NCBI GenBank assembly: GCA_949879795.1
Contig: CATLBR010000002.1
Coordinates: forward strand, 62,001 to 126,000
Length of the DNA stretch: 64,000 nucleotides
Direction of reading: 5' to 3'
Source of the DNA: an uncultured Hungatella sp.
GTDB lineage: Bacteria > Bacillota > Clostridia > Lachnospirales > Lachnospiraceae
Shown here: piece after piece, positions 1-8,418 of the stretch
How the letters are laid out: each line of letters opens with the position of its first letter
Position numbering within the stretch: position 1 is the stretch's first letter
Translations under genes and position numbers: made by a program
Notes under the pieces: model-generated
Seen by the model: only the letters and a program-made list of their open reading frames with translations
The model's database searches: none
Told to the model about the DNA's origin: nothing

Positions 1-599
1 AGAATCAGCCGGTTCAGATACACCAGAGGGCCGGGCAGATAGTAATCCCCCAGCTGCTTTGCCAGGTCCCGGTAAGTCTTTAAAGACACGCTTCCCATGG
101 CCGCCAGTCCGCCTTTCATCAGCCCGTCTGTCAGCTGCCTCAAAAGCTCAAGACCCTCCAGCTGCTTTTTAATCTTCTTTGTCCTGGCCGCCTTTGAGGC
201 CTTTTTGCTCCTCTCCGTGGCAGGCTTTTTCTCACCTGACTGCTTCCCCGCCTCCCTGGCCTCTTTCTTCTCTCTCTTGTCCAGAATATCCTGGGGGATC
301 TCCGTCAGGGCAAATTCTTTTCCCGCCGCCATGGTGTAGAGCAGCGCCAGGCTGTGCTTACAGGGAAACTGCCGGCTGGGACAGCTGCACCGGAACACCG
401 GATGCTCCTCATCTATGTAGTCCGCTGACACAATATAATTGTTCTTTCCGCTTCCCTTGCATTCCCCCATATAAAAGCTGTCGTCCTCAGACCTTTTCAG
501 AGACACGAACCCGCCCCCTGAACATATCTTTCTGCCATTGGCCGCCGCGTTGGCATTGGGCGCCAGAGCGGCGATCTCCTGTTCCTTTACTGTTCTCAT
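1..599 (-). CDS. SWIM zinc finger protein, N-terminal part (gene runs off the left edge)
   Basis: The reading frame is open from the ATG at 597-599 to the window edge and is absent from the ORF track because its stop lies outside. AGGAGAGG just upstream supports the start. Residues about 71-82 carry C-S-C, six residues, C-K-H, the CxCx(n)CxH zinc ligands of a SWIM finger, followed by a lysine-rich linker and a helical region. SWIM fingers bind DNA or protein. In bacteria such proteins often sit in operons with MoxR-type AAA ATPases and VWA-domain proteins; whether that holds here cannot be seen because the downstream genes lie left of the window. Confidence 0.85.
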   Translation of the reverse strand, partial: MRTVKEQEIAALAPNANAAANGRKICSGGGFVSLKRSEDDSFYMGECKGSGKNNYIVSADYIDEEHPVFRCSCPSRQFPCKHSLALLYTMAAGKEFALTEIPQDILDKREKKEAREAGKQSGEKKPATERSKKASKAARTKKIKKQLEGLELLRQLTDGLMKGGLAAMGSVSLKTYRDLAKQLGDYYLPGPLVYLNRLI

Positions 600-707
600 A
601 TCCTCTCCTGTCTGCCGGTAAAACGGCTGTTTCTTTATCCATTATCATACCACTGTAGGGGAAATGGTGTAAAGCCATATTTGGTAAAATGGCACCACAA
701 GAAACGC

Positions 708-736
708 TTTACATCCTTTCTCTTTCCTATTATAAT
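708..736 (+). promoter_or_regulatory. Strong sigma-A type promoter
   Basis: TTTACA at 708-713 and a perfect TATAAT at 731-736 are separated by exactly 17 bases. Transcription would start near 743. This lies inside the ORF-track frame that begins at 681, so that upstream start cannot be used from this promoter and a later ATG is favoured. Confidence 0.7.
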
Positions 737-794
737 GAAGACAAGAACATTGATGACTGGTTGTTACAGATATATAAAGAAAAGAGCTGATGAT

Positions 795-977
795 ATGCCA
801 GAGATAGAAATGCTGAAAATCTCCGTTGAGGAATTTTCCAGAGTGCAGCGCTATATGAGGCTATCAGATAAGAACTCGGAAGCCTATGCCGAGATGAAAG
901 AACGATATATTGAATTAAAAGTCATCCTGACAGCCTCGGGAATCAACCTCACGGAACTGGACAGGATCAAGGAGTGA
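795..977 (+). CDS. Small conserved-looking hypothetical protein (60 aa)
   Basis: The protein starting MPEIEMLKIS is acidic and helical, with no signal peptide or membrane segment. I chose the ATG at 795 because a near-consensus promoter ends at 736; an ATG at 753 would leave a leader of only about ten bases, and the track start at 681 lies upstream of the promoter. The ribosome binding site in front of 795 is weak. The gene stands alone between two minus-strand genes. I do not recognise a characterised family; it resembles short conserved proteins of Lachnospiraceae, but that is from memory. Confidence 0.6.
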   Translation: MPEIEMLKISVEEFSRVQRYMRLSDKNSEAYAEMKERYIELKVILTASGINLTELDRIKE

Positions 978-1037
978 TCAGGGACAGCATTCGAGCCGGG
1001 GAAGGTTCCCCTGCTCACTGCATAAGGACAAGTCTAT

Positions 1038-1283
1038 CTATAGAATTGCTTCTAATCGATATATCATAGATGGTGTGTCTTTTCCATGCTCATAAACGTA
1101 TATGCTTTTACAACACGGGCATCTCCAGACCTCATATTTTGGCAGAGGAATCATCCACGGCTGGATACTGTCACAATCGCATATTTCGCTCCACTCTTTA
1201 TCTGTATATACAACTAATTCTATATCGTTAGGAGCTTCATGATTATTTAATTCAGCTCCACAGGTACAGGTCATTCTTGCCAT
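1038..1283 (-). CDS. Small zinc-ribbon-like hypothetical protein (81 aa)
   Basis: The N-terminus has a C-T-C pair and the second half a C-P-C-C cluster followed by an aromatic/hydrophobic strand, so four cysteines could bind one zinc ion. There is no membrane segment. GGGAGG lies 11 bases before the ATG. No function is assigned. Small proteins of this shape in Firmicutes sometimes accompany toxin or immunity genes, and the next gene (1585-2157) has an immunity-protein look, but no toxin gene is present here. Confidence 0.65.
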   Translation of the reverse strand: MARMTCTCGAELNNHEAPNDIELVVYTDKEWSEICDCDSIQPWMIPLPKYEVWRCPCCKSIYVYEHGKDTPSMIYRLEAIL

Positions 1284-1584
1284 AATACATAATGCCTCCC
1301 ATTCGTTGTATGGTTGCTATTATTTTTAACAAAACACTTTACACTTTGGTCATACGGAAAATTATTTTTGGACAAATCAGCAGTCTTATGATTGTACATC
1401 ATAACAGCGGTTAATCCTCCTAAAGTCAGACTGCCTTTTACAACAAAAACTAAATTTGATACTCTGGAAGTTTACTTTACTGATATGCTGAAAAATATGG
1501 TTTTTGAGCGTAAGAGATATGCTTGCCTAAAGCCAGCCTGTCAGATATTTGGTCAGCGCGGATAAAAGGCCATAAGCCAACTAC
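1284..1584. other. Intergenic stretch with a start-less open reading fragment
   Basis: About 300 bases lie between two minus-strand genes. On the plus strand a frame of roughly 55 codons stays open, ends at a TAA near 1564 and has no ATG in a sensible position. It could be a remnant of a decayed gene. I recognise no family, promoter or terminator here. Confidence 0.3.
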
Positions 1585-2157
1585 TCAAAGATAAATGATA
1601 TCCGCCTGATACAATTTATCGACGATCTCTTCTGTGGTAACCTTATTTCCTGACATAATGGTTCCGATGATATCCCGGTTGGGAACAGAGGCGGATATCT
1701 GAGAAATCCATTCTCCCACTTCCTGATCGCTCCCTAATCCCATTCGGATCTTCTCCACATAGTCGTGGATTTCCTCCCTGCTTAACCTGACCATTTCTTT
1801 AGGCTGCTTTAAATCCAAAGATACATTATAATCACCGCAATATCTCAATAATAAATTCTCAATAATATCCACAGCCTCTTTTCTTTTTCTCGTAACATAT
1901 TCTCTCACAGGTTCTGACCAATTCTCATCAACGATTGCCTTGATATGAAAGGCCCCCGACGGATCCATATCAGGATACCACCCCAGGTCAATTCCGATCA
2001 GGTACTGCCTGTTTTTTCTTTTCAGATATAAGATATCCTCGGTGAAATCCATCCATATATCGCTGTTGGCCGGATAATCTTCTACATCTGTCTCCATAAA
2101 TTTATTAAATACCATTTCCCAACCTGCTGGGATCCGCAGTGGCTGTAATTTTATCAT
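1585..2157 (-). CDS. Hypothetical protein, immunity-like (190 aa)
   Basis: A soluble acidic protein. Its N-terminal half is rich in aromatic residues (a W-M-D-F stretch, then I-D-L-G-W-Y-P) and looks like an alpha/beta immunity-type fold; its C-terminal half is helical. I recall similar sequences annotated only as hypothetical or immunity-like, so the suggestion is weak. The ATG at 2155-2157 is taken from the track. No operon partner overlaps; the YbaK gene starts about 500 bases upstream on the same strand. Confidence 0.6.
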   Translation of the reverse strand: MIKLQPLRIPAGWEMVFNKFMETDVEDYPANSDIWMDFTEDILYLKRKNRQYLIGIDLGWYPDMDPSGAFHIKAIVDENWSEPVREYVTRKRKEAVDIIENLLLRYCGDYNVSLDLKQPKEMVRLSREEIHDYVEKIRMGLGSDQEVGEWISQISASVPNRDIIGTIMSGNKVTTEEIVDKLYQADIIYL

Positions 2158-2202
2158 GGTCGCCCTCGCTCTTCATAGATTGATCTGTCTTTGGGGATTG
2201 TT

Positions 2203-2676
2203 CTACACAATATCCGCGAAACCGCATCCTGCCACCTCCGCCAGGTCCAGGGGCGACAGTTCAATCTGAAATCCCACCTTACCTGCGCTGACAAAAATCT
2301 CGTCGTACTGCCTGGCCGTCTGGTGAATAAATGTAGGAAACTGCTTCTTCATCCCCACAGGCGAGCATCCCCCATGGACATACCCGGTGAGAGGCAGCAG
2401 CTCCTTCTGCTTTATCATACTTATGGACTTTTCCTGTGCCGCTTTGGCCCCTTTCTTCAAATCCAGCTCCTCTTTGACCGGGACCACAAAAACATAGTGC
2501 TGCCCCGACTTTCCCTGAGTCACCAGGGTCTTAAAAACCTTATTGGCATCCTCACCCAGGATCCCGGCTATGTCCTCCCCGCTCAAGGTAGCGTCGGGCT
2601 CGTATGTGTGGCTCACATAAGCGATCTTCTTTCCGTCCAGCACACGCATCACATTGGTCTTGTCATTGTTTTTCAT
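2203..2676 (-). CDS. ybaK: Cys-tRNA(Pro)/Cys-tRNA(Cys) deacylase, YbaK/EbsC family
   Basis: This is the YbaK/EbsC editing domain: it hydrolyses Cys-tRNA(Pro) formed by ProRS misacylation. The 157-residue length fits the single-domain family. Recognisable parts are the opening V-M-R-V-L-D, the K-V-F-K-T-L-V stretch with the conserved lysine, the G-Y-V-H-G-G-C-S-P-V-G motif and the C-terminal E-L-S-P-L-D-L. The track start at 2790 is too far upstream; ATG at 2674-2676 is preceded by GGAGG at good spacing. The HD-domain gene lies 73 bases upstream on the same strand. Confidence 0.9.
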   Translation of the reverse strand: MKNNDKTNVMRVLDGKKIAYVSHTYEPDATLSGEDIAGILGEDANKVFKTLVTQGKSGQHYVFVVPVKEELDLKKGAKAAQEKSISMIKQKELLPLTGYVHGGCSPVGMKKQFPTFIHQTARQYDEIFVSAGKVGFQIELSPLDLAEVAGCGFADIV

Positions 2677-2749
2677 GGTCTGATACCTCCTCTGTCTCCA
2701 GACTTTCCCTGCCCCGTCAGAGCCACGCACTATACCCTGGTTCCGCACC

Positions 2750-3211
2750 CTACATTCCGAACTCCGCCAGCAGTCTGTCAAACCGTACACGTTCTTTCTC
2801 TTTCACAGGCTTTGACAGATCGTTCATACAGTGATGGATCACATCTGCGTCCTTCAGCACCTCATCCATGGGGCTGTCTGTCACCAGTTTATCGTCGTGA
2901 TGGTAAATGGCAGAGCAGATCAGGTCTGTTTCCTCCTCATCGGTCAGTCTAAGCTCATGGAGAATCTCTCTGGCAAGCTCCGCTCCCTTATGAGCATGGT
3001 CGTCATAAGACCCGGTCTTGTAGGCATGGAGATCGTGAAGCATCGCCGCCATGGAGGCCAGCTCCGGATCTAGCCTGCGCTTTTTCGCAATCATTGTGGC
3101 CGCGAGCGACACGCCATACAGATGTACCAGCGCTCCGTTTCGTTTTTCGGCATCTTCCAGCCTGCCAAGCTCATGCTCCACATAGTTTCTTAATTCTTTC
3201 AGTCTTCCCAT
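2750..3211 (-). CDS. HD-domain phosphohydrolase-like protein
   Basis: A 153-residue HD-superfamily protein: M-L-H-D-L-H supplies the metal-binding HD pair, with further histidines in H-A-H-K-G and Y-H-H-D-D. Proteins of this size act as metal-dependent phosphohydrolases on nucleotides or phosphate esters; the substrate here is unknown. ATG at 3211 is preferred to the track start at 3304 because GGAGAG precedes it and the family fold begins there. It may be cotranscribed with ybaK downstream. Confidence 0.8.
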   Translation of the reverse strand: MGRLKELRNYVEHELGRLEDAEKRNGALVHLYGVSLAATMIAKKRRLDPELASMAAMLHDLHAYKTGSYDDHAHKGAELAREILHELRLTDEEETDLICSAIYHHDDKLVTDSPMDEVLKDADVIHHCMNDLSKPVKEKERVRFDRLLAEFGM

Positions 3212-3402
3212 CTTCCAATGCTCTCCATTCCGGCCCCGGCGGATCCTCCCTGAATCCGCCTGTATTTTCACCAAAAGCATAGCATCTGCCAATGATTCTA
3301 TCAAGTATTTTTAACCCAAATCTCTCTATTTTCCATTTTTCCTGTTTTTCCCTTCATTAGGGTAGAGGAATTTGCTGGAAAATGTGATAAACTGGTTTCA
3401 CC

Positions 3403-3417
3403 ATTGATTTTATCAAT
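3403..3417 (+). promoter_or_regulatory. Operator-like inverted repeat upstream of GH36 gene
   Basis: ATTGAT, TTT, ATCAAT is a perfect 6-bp inverted repeat about 30 bases before the alpha-galactosidase start and just before its AAGGAG. Its position suits a repressor or an mRNA hairpin. Function is inferred from symmetry and location only. Confidence 0.35.
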
Positions 3418-3447
3418 TATTTTCTTTTAAAAAGGAGCGTTTATCAT

Positions 3448-5637
3448 ATGGCTATTCTCTTCAACGAAAAAGCAAAGACCCTGACCCTTCACACGAAAAA
3501 CACCTCATACCAGATGAAGATCGGCAACCTGAACTATCTTCTCCATCTTTATTACGGCCCCTCCATAAAGGACCCGGATATGAGCTACCAGATCATGCAG
3601 TACGACCGGGGCTTTTCCGGCAATCCCTACGAGTCCCGGAACGCCCGCACCTTCTCCCTGGACGCCCAGCCCCAGGAATTCTCCACCCAGCAGCAGGGAG
3701 ATTTCCGCACAGCCAGCATCGAGGTGGTAAACGGTGACGGCAGCTACTCTTTTCACGGAAAGGCCGCTGACTACCGGATTGTCAGGGGAAAATATAAGCT
3801 GGACACCCTGCCCTCTGTGTTCGACAGAGACAAGGACACGGCAGACACTCTGGAGGTAACCCTTTTGGACCCGGTGAGCCATGTTCAGGTGACTCTGCTC
3901 TACGGCGTGTTTGAGGAGGCCGACATCATCACCCGTGCGGTGAAGGTGACCAATCAGGGGGACAGGCCCATACATCTGAAAAAAATCATGTCCCTGTGCC
4001 TGGACTTTTTAAACGGAGCCCATATGGACCTGGTGAGCCTTCCGGGCCGCTATGGCCAGGAGCGCCAGGTAGAACGGCAGCACATGACCCACCACATCCA
4101 CACCATCGGCAGCGTCCGGGGTTCCTCCAGCCATCAGCAGAATCCCTTTGTGATCCTCTGCGACCGGGAAGCCACGGAGGACTATGGCAGCTGCTACGGA
4201 TTCTCTCTCATGTACAGCGGAAACTTCCTGGCTGAGGCGGAACTGGACCAGTACGACCAGCTGCGCCTGGTCATGGGGATCCATCCCAAACAGTTTTCCT
4301 ATGAGCTGAGACCCGGCGATACCTTTGAAGGACCCGAGGTGGTCATGGCTTTTACCACCCATGGATTTACGGCCTTAAGCCACATTTACCACGACTTTTA
4401 CCGCTCCAACCTCTGCCGCAGCAAATTTGTCCAGGATGTGGAGCGGCCGGTGCTGATCAACAGCTGGGAAGCCGCCTTCATGAACTTTGACGACGTGAAG
4501 CTGGTGGAGATCGCCAAGGCGGCCAGGAACATGGGAGTGGACCTGCTGGTCATGGACGACGGATGGTTTGGCAAGCGGGACGACGACAACAGCGGTCTGG
4601 GGGACTGGTATGTCAATGAAAATAAGATCCGCTGCGGCCTTCACAGACTGGTAGAACAGATTAATGACCTGGATATGAAATTCGGCATCTGGTTCGAGCC
4701 GGAGATGGTGTCCGAGGACAGCGACCTCTACCGGGCCCACCCGGAATGGGCCATGGAGATCCCAGGACGCCACGGCGTCCGCAGCCGGAACCAGCTGGCC
4801 CTGGACATGAGCCGCAAGGAGGTTCAGGACTATCTCATCGAGAAGATCAACGCCATCCTGGATGACGCCAATATCTACTACGTAAAATGGGACATCAACC
4901 GCTCCCTGGCGGACATCTGGTCCAACGCCCTGCCGCCTGAGAGGCAGGGGGAGGTCTACCACCGCTATATCCTGGGACTGTACCGGGTGATGGACGAGAT
5001 CATTTTAACCCACCCGGACATCCTGTTTGAGGGCTGCTCCGGAGGCGGAGGCCGCTTCGACCCGGCCATGCTCTCCTACTATCCCCAGTACTGGGTCAGC
5101 GACAACAACAACCCCATTGACCGGTTAAAGCTCCACTACGGCACCTCCTTCGTGTACCCCACCAGCGCCATGGGGGCCCACATCTCCGACAGCGGCAGGT
5201 TCGTCCCCTTAGAGACCAAGGCCGTGGTGGCCATGTGCGGCACCTTCGGCTACGAGCTGGACGCCACCCATCTGTCCAGGAAGGAACAGAAGATCTGCAA
5301 AAAACAGAGCGATTTGTTCCGCAAATACTACCACATCACCTTTCGGGGAGATTTTTACCGCCTGACCAACCCCTTCGAGCCGGGAAATATGACCGCCTGG
5401 CAGCATGTGACTAAGGACAAGAAGGAGTCTCTTCTCAGCGTGGTGGTCACAAACCTGACCTGCAACGGCCCCCAGGAGTATGTCCGGGCCAAAGGGCTTA
5501 TCCCGGATGCCATGTACTCTGTCAACGGAAGCAAGGAGACCCGGTCCGGGGCGGCTCTCATGAACGCCGGGATCCCCATCAACAGAGAGGTGCCGGAGTA
5601 CTCGGCTTTTCAGTTTTATCTGGTCCGGGAGGACTGA
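3448..5637 (+). CDS. Alpha-galactosidase, GH36 (copy 1, 729 aa)
   Basis: Cleaves terminal alpha-1,6-galactosyl residues from melibiose, raffinose and stachyose, probably inside the cell since no signal peptide is present. The length is typical of bacterial GH36. An N-terminal beta-sandwich is followed by the barrel with the D-D-G-W-F-G motif; K-W-D-I-N-R near residue 480 holds the nucleophile aspartate and V-S-D-N-N-N-P near 550 the acid/base aspartate. AAGGAG nine bases upstream supports the start. It stands alone, away from the transporter island at 44-55 kb that carries two paralogues, so it may serve a different substrate or regulator. Confidence 0.95.
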   Translation: MAILFNEKAKTLTLHTKNTSYQMKIGNLNYLLHLYYGPSIKDPDMSYQIMQYDRGFSGNPYESRNARTFSLDAQPQEFSTQQQGDFRTASIEVVNGDGSYSFHGKAADYRIVRGKYKLDTLPSVFDRDKDTADTLEVTLLDPVSHVQVTLLYGVFEEADIITRAVKVTNQGDRPIHLKKIMSLCLDFLNGAHMDLVSLPGRYGQERQVERQHMTHHIHTIGSVRGSSSHQQNPFVILCDREATEDYGSCYGFSLMYSGNFLAEAELDQYDQLRLVMGIHPKQFSYELRPGDTFEGPEVVMAFTTHGFTALSHIYHDFYRSNLCRSKFVQDVERPVLINSWEAAFMNFDDVKLVEIAKAARNMGVDLLVMDDGWFGKRDDDNSGLGDWYVNENKIRCGLHRLVEQINDLDMKFGIWFEPEMVSEDSDLYRAHPEWAMEIPGRHGVRSRNQLALDMSRKEVQDYLIEKINAILDDANIYYVKWDINRSLADIWSNALPPERQGEVYHRYILGLYRVMDEIILTHPDILFEGCSGGGGRFDPAMLSYYPQYWVSDNNNPIDRLKLHYGTSFVYPTSAMGAHISDSGRFVPLETKAVVAMCGTFGYELDATHLSRKEQKICKKQSDLFRKYYHITFRGDFYRLTNPFEPGNMTAWQHVTKDKKESLLSVVVTNLTCNGPQEYVRAKGLIPDAMYSVNGSKETRSGAALMNAGIPINREVPEYSAFQFYLVRED

Positions 5638-5692
5638 GCGCTTTCAGACGGAACATATTTTATCAGGCAGAGGGCCTGCGCATAAAAAATAT

Positions 5693-5714
5693 CCCTGCTG
5701 AAATCAGGGTTTTA
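5693..5714 (+). terminator. Terminator-like hairpin after GH36 copy 1
   Basis: CCCTG, seven-base loop, CAGGG, then TTTTAT. The stem is short, so it is probably a weak intrinsic terminator for the alpha-galactosidase gene. A second hairpin follows at 5777. Confidence 0.4.
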
Positions 5715-5776
5715 TCCTTCCTTGATCTCGGCAGGGACTTTTCTGTCTAAAACAGATCGCTGTAAATTCCGGCTTA

Positions 5777-5806
5777 AGCATTTATCTCAAGTAAATGCTA
5801 ATTTTT
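5777..5806 (+). terminator. Intrinsic terminator between convergent genes
   Basis: AGCATTTA, seven-base loop, TAAATGCT, then AATTTTT on the plus strand. It lies between the alpha-galactosidase and the convergent eight-gene operon and overlaps the stop codon of the last operon gene at 5798. Confidence 0.55.
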
Positions 5807-6793
5807 CGTACTGCGTTTGACTTCCGACCACCTGCCAAAAATCTCAAGAAACCGTTCCACCGCCTCCCTGTTGCTCCGTTTTTTTCTCAGGGTCTGCAGT
5901 TCCCTTCCGATTTTTTTGATCTCCTTCTGCTCATCAGGCAGTTCTTCCTCCAAGGCGGGGCGCAGCCAGTCCATGACGCAGTACTCATAAGCCCCGTCGA
6001 GCCAGTAGTAGCTCATCTGGTCTGCGGTGTAAAGGGAATCGCCATATCCATTTTCCGCATCCCACTTCCCCTCATCATCAGTCTTAAACCTCCCCATCCA
6101 GTTGTATTGCTGATCCCAGGGGTCGTCGCACCATACCCCATACACGGTCTCAGAAAACACAGGGCCTTCAAGTTTGACCAGATCCCCTGTAAGAAACGGA
6201 AGTCTGTGGGGAAGCCTGTCATACTCGATTTCATAGGGCAGATCCAGACCGCTCTGCTTCTTGTCCACATAAGCGTGGGTCACACAGAGCTGATCCCCCA
6301 CCAGCCTTAAGGTACACTCCATAAGTTCTCTGGGCCCTTCCTCCCCCAGGGTCCATTTCTGAAGATCGCACCGGTCCGAAGGATCATCCAGATATTCCCC
6401 GGCCCATTTCTTTGCCTCTTTGCAGGAATAGAACAGCCAGGTATCCGTAAAGTCATGGTGCCGAAGACAGGCATAGTCATAATCGCCGCATCTTGCCATC
6501 CAGATCGCCTTCCCTCCCCATGAGCCAGACTCCCTGTCTTCCTCATCTTCCATCTGCCGGACAGCAAACTGAAGATAAGCCGCTGCCTGTCTCAGACACT
6601 CCCTCTCTTCCTCCTCTTTTGCCAAGTCAAGGAGCAAGGTCATAGCCTGCAGTTTATCTTCCACAGAACGATAAGCCTTATAGACGATCTTGGCTTGCTC
6701 CAGAAGAGGCAAAGGGGGCTTCTTCTTCAGCCATTCCCTGATCTCCAAAGATAAGATCCATGAATAGATATCAAATGAATATTCCCTTCCCAT
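5798..6793 (-). CDS. Hypothetical protein of the eight-gene operon, IYSLDI-type N-terminus (331 aa)
   Basis: Unknown function. The first residues (D-I-Y-S-W-I-L-S-L-E-I-R-E-W-L) match the start of the gene at 9750-10832 (W-I-Y-S-L-D-I-A-R-W-L). Both also have a central R-L-P-[FY] segment followed by a G-x-[LV]-V and E-x-P-x-F stretch, so the two are probably distant paralogues. It is tryptophan- and acid-rich, without signal or membrane segments. ATG at 6793 has AGGAGG at proper spacing; the track start at 6811 would overlap the preceding gene. It is the last gene of the operon. Confidence 0.7.
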   Translation of the reverse strand: MGREYSFDIYSWILSLEIREWLKKKPPLPLLEQAKIVYKAYRSVEDKLQAMTLLLDLAKEEEERECLRQAAAYLQFAVRQMEDEEDRESGSWGGKAIWMARCGDYDYACLRHHDFTDTWLFYSCKEAKKWAGEYLDDPSDRCDLQKWTLGEEGPRELMECTLRLVGDQLCVTHAYVDKKQSGLDLPYEIEYDRLPHRLPFLTGDLVKLEGPVFSETVYGVWCDDPWDQQYNWMGRFKTDDEGKWDAENGYGDSLYTADQMSYYWLDGAYEYCVMDWLRPALEEELPDEQKEIKKIGRELQTLRKKRSNREAVERFLEIFGRWSEVKRSTKN

Positions 6794-6804
6794 TTGCCTT
6801 CCTC

Positions 6805-7377
6805 CTACCAAACCCCATCCAGGTAATTGTTGTCAATCTTCTTCGGCGCATCTACCCACCCCAGACAAAAATCACTTTCATTATAAGAAAAACAGTGGTC
6901 AACGGAGTCATAAAAGATCTGATGTCCCAGTTTGCGCAAAATCTCAAAATCCCTCTGTCTCGTCCGCTCCGACAGGCCGGGAAACAATTCATTATAGCAA
7001 TCCTTGGCAGTAACATATTCCTGGGACTCGCCGTTCTCCTGGTTTTCTTTCTTTTGGTATAGTGGGACATCCCCATTTGACAGCTCAGACAACAGCCTTC
7101 CCAGACGGTTCAGTTTCTTTAAGTAAATTTTTCTTCTGGGCGGAGCATCCTCCTTAAATTCCGGGATTCCCGTCTTCACATATCCCTTTCCCTTCCTGGA
7201 ATATTTCACAGCCACCAGCCCCGCATCCCTCAAATCCGCCAGATCCCTCTGAAGCAGACGGGTATTGTAAGGGAATACCTGGCAGATGGCGGAAAGCTCC
7301 GCGATCCCGTAGGGAAGCAGGATTTCGTACAGTTTAAGCTGGCGTTCCAGTTTCGACAGTTTTACCTCTTCGCTCAT
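6805..7377 (-). CDS. Helix-turn-helix protein with two HTH-like units (190 aa)
   Basis: An N-terminal winged helix of DeoR/WYL-regulator type (about residues 10-60, with L-Q-R-D-L-A-D-L-R-D-A-G-L in the recognition part) and a second HTH-like unit (about 130-160, S-E-R-T-R-Q-R-D-F-E-I-L-R-K-L-G). There is no WYL or other ligand domain, so the protein is short compared with WYL regulators. It is the seventh of eight genes and ends 12 bases before the last one starts. It may be the operon's own regulator, or a DNA-binding component of whatever complex the operon makes. Confidence 0.7.
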   Translation of the reverse strand: MSEEVKLSKLERQLKLYEILLPYGIAELSAICQVFPYNTRLLQRDLADLRDAGLVAVKYSRKGKGYVKTGIPEFKEDAPPRRKIYLKKLNRLGRLLSELSNGDVPLYQKKENQENGESQEYVTAKDCYNELFPGLSERTRQRDFEILRKLGHQIFYDSVDHCFSYNESDFCLGWVDAPKKIDNNYLDGVW

Positions 7378-7409
7378 AACATCCTCCTAAACGGTAACGG
7401 CACGCGGCG

Positions 7410-8402
7410 CTATACGTCACCTGCCAGGTCGTCGGAACCCGTTCCAATCAGACCGGCCATGATCAGCATTTCATCCATGCTCTCTTTCCACCAAATACGG
7501 AGCAAAGAATCTCTCCCATCGCCATGGAGTCTCCACTGCTTCTCTACCAGCTCTCTCTGCCTTTCTGACATATTTTCAAGCAAACGGTTTCTCACAGGCT
7601 CTTCGGCTGCCAGGGAGGCGGCTGCCAACGTCCTGCAGTCTGTATCCTTTAAAAGATACCAGAGCCCCGGCTTATCCATCTCTCCGAAAATCCGGTTGAA
7701 CGCCTCTTTGACAGAACGCTCACGCTCCAACCTCTTCTGCTTTTCCTTCTCCCCATCTGCCCTGTCTCTCTTTTCCCTCTCTTCCAAAAGACTCTGGCAG
7801 TATTGGTCATAATCCGTAAGCCACCTCTCAGGCACCAGGGTCCGGGAGAAGACACTGCCCCGTTCCCTGCTCCAATACGGAAATCTGCCGTCCTTCCATG
7901 AGCGGAAACTGTCCCGCTCCCACATTTTCCCTGTGTAGATGACCTTTGCCCCTGTGAAATAAATACAAAGGATATACCACTCATAGGGCTCCTGGATTTT
8001 GGGCTTAAACAGCATAGCGTTTGCCGCCCGCTCCCACCACGGTTCCTCATCCATGTCCCGGATAGCAGACATCAAAATCCTTTTTAAAGGGATCTTTCTG
8101 CCTGCGGAGGATCGTTTCAGAACCTCATCTTCGTAATACCCTCCTCTGCAGATGGTCTCTCCTTCCTTCAGCCCTTGTTCCTCATCCCACAGCATACATA
8201 AATCCATAAGCATGGATTTCTTGGTCTGTTCCACCAGAATTTTGCACTGGTCAATGGTCCGCAACGCCTCTAAAACCTCATCCCTGTGGTTTTCCCATGC
8301 ATCCTCGGCATATCGAAACGTGTTCTCTTCCAGAATCTTTACGGACTCTTCCAGATCCTCCTGCCCTAAAGCCATAACCCCAGGACTAACAAGATACGCC
8401 AT
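7410..8402 (-). CDS. Hypothetical protein with FliG-C-like C-terminus, tandem paralogue A (330 aa)
   Basis: Residues near the C-terminus read T-L-A-A-A-S-L, then L-L-E-N-M-S-E-R-Q-R-E-L-V-E, the pattern of the armadillo-like FliG C-terminal domain (alanine-rich helix, then N-M-S-x-R). No flagellar genes are present, so this looks like the fold reused. The N-terminus (E-S-V-K-I-L-E ... N-H-R-D-E-V) matches the upstream gene 8419-9753, indicating tandem duplication. ATG at 8402 follows AAGGAGG and starts 16 bases after the upstream stop; the track start at 8657 is inside that gene. The extreme C-terminus is encoded by a DNA repeat shared with the upstream gene. Confidence 0.7.
   Translation of the reverse strand: MAYLVSPGVMALGQEDLEESVKILEENTFRYAEDAWENHRDEVLEALRTIDQCKILVEQTKKSMLMDLCMLWDEEQGLKEGETICRGGYYEDEVLKRSSAGRKIPLKRILMSAIRDMDEEPWWERAANAMLFKPKIQEPYEWYILCIYFTGAKVIYTGKMWERDSFRSWKDGRFPYWSRERGSVFSRTLVPERWLTDYDQYCQSLLEEREKRDRADGEKEKQKRLERERSVKEAFNRIFGEMDKPGLWYLLKDTDCRTLAAASLAAEEPVRNRLLENMSERQRELVEKQWRLHGDGRDSLLRIWWKESMDEMLIMAGLIGTGSDDLAGDV
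7411..7440 (-). repeat. Repeat copy 1 at the 3' end of paralogue A
   Basis: The stretch around CGTCACCTGCCAGGTCGTC reappears at about 9381-9422 inside the neighbouring paralogue with few changes; the similarity continues downstream over GGTAAYGGCACGCG (from about 7394). It encodes S-D-D-L-A-G-D in both genes but ends here in a stop. It appears to be a short ectopic duplication. Confidence 0.6.
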
Positions 8403-8418
8403 ATCCTCTTGTCCTCCT

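Noticed and set aside
2191-2952. 253-aa plus-strand ORF opposite ybaK and the HD gene
   Set aside because: Lies antisense to two genes with clear families; low-complexity translation without domain or ribosome binding site.
7410-8402. Flagellar motor switch gene fliG
   Set aside because: Only the C-terminal helices resemble FliG; N-terminal and middle domains differ and no flagellar genes are nearby.
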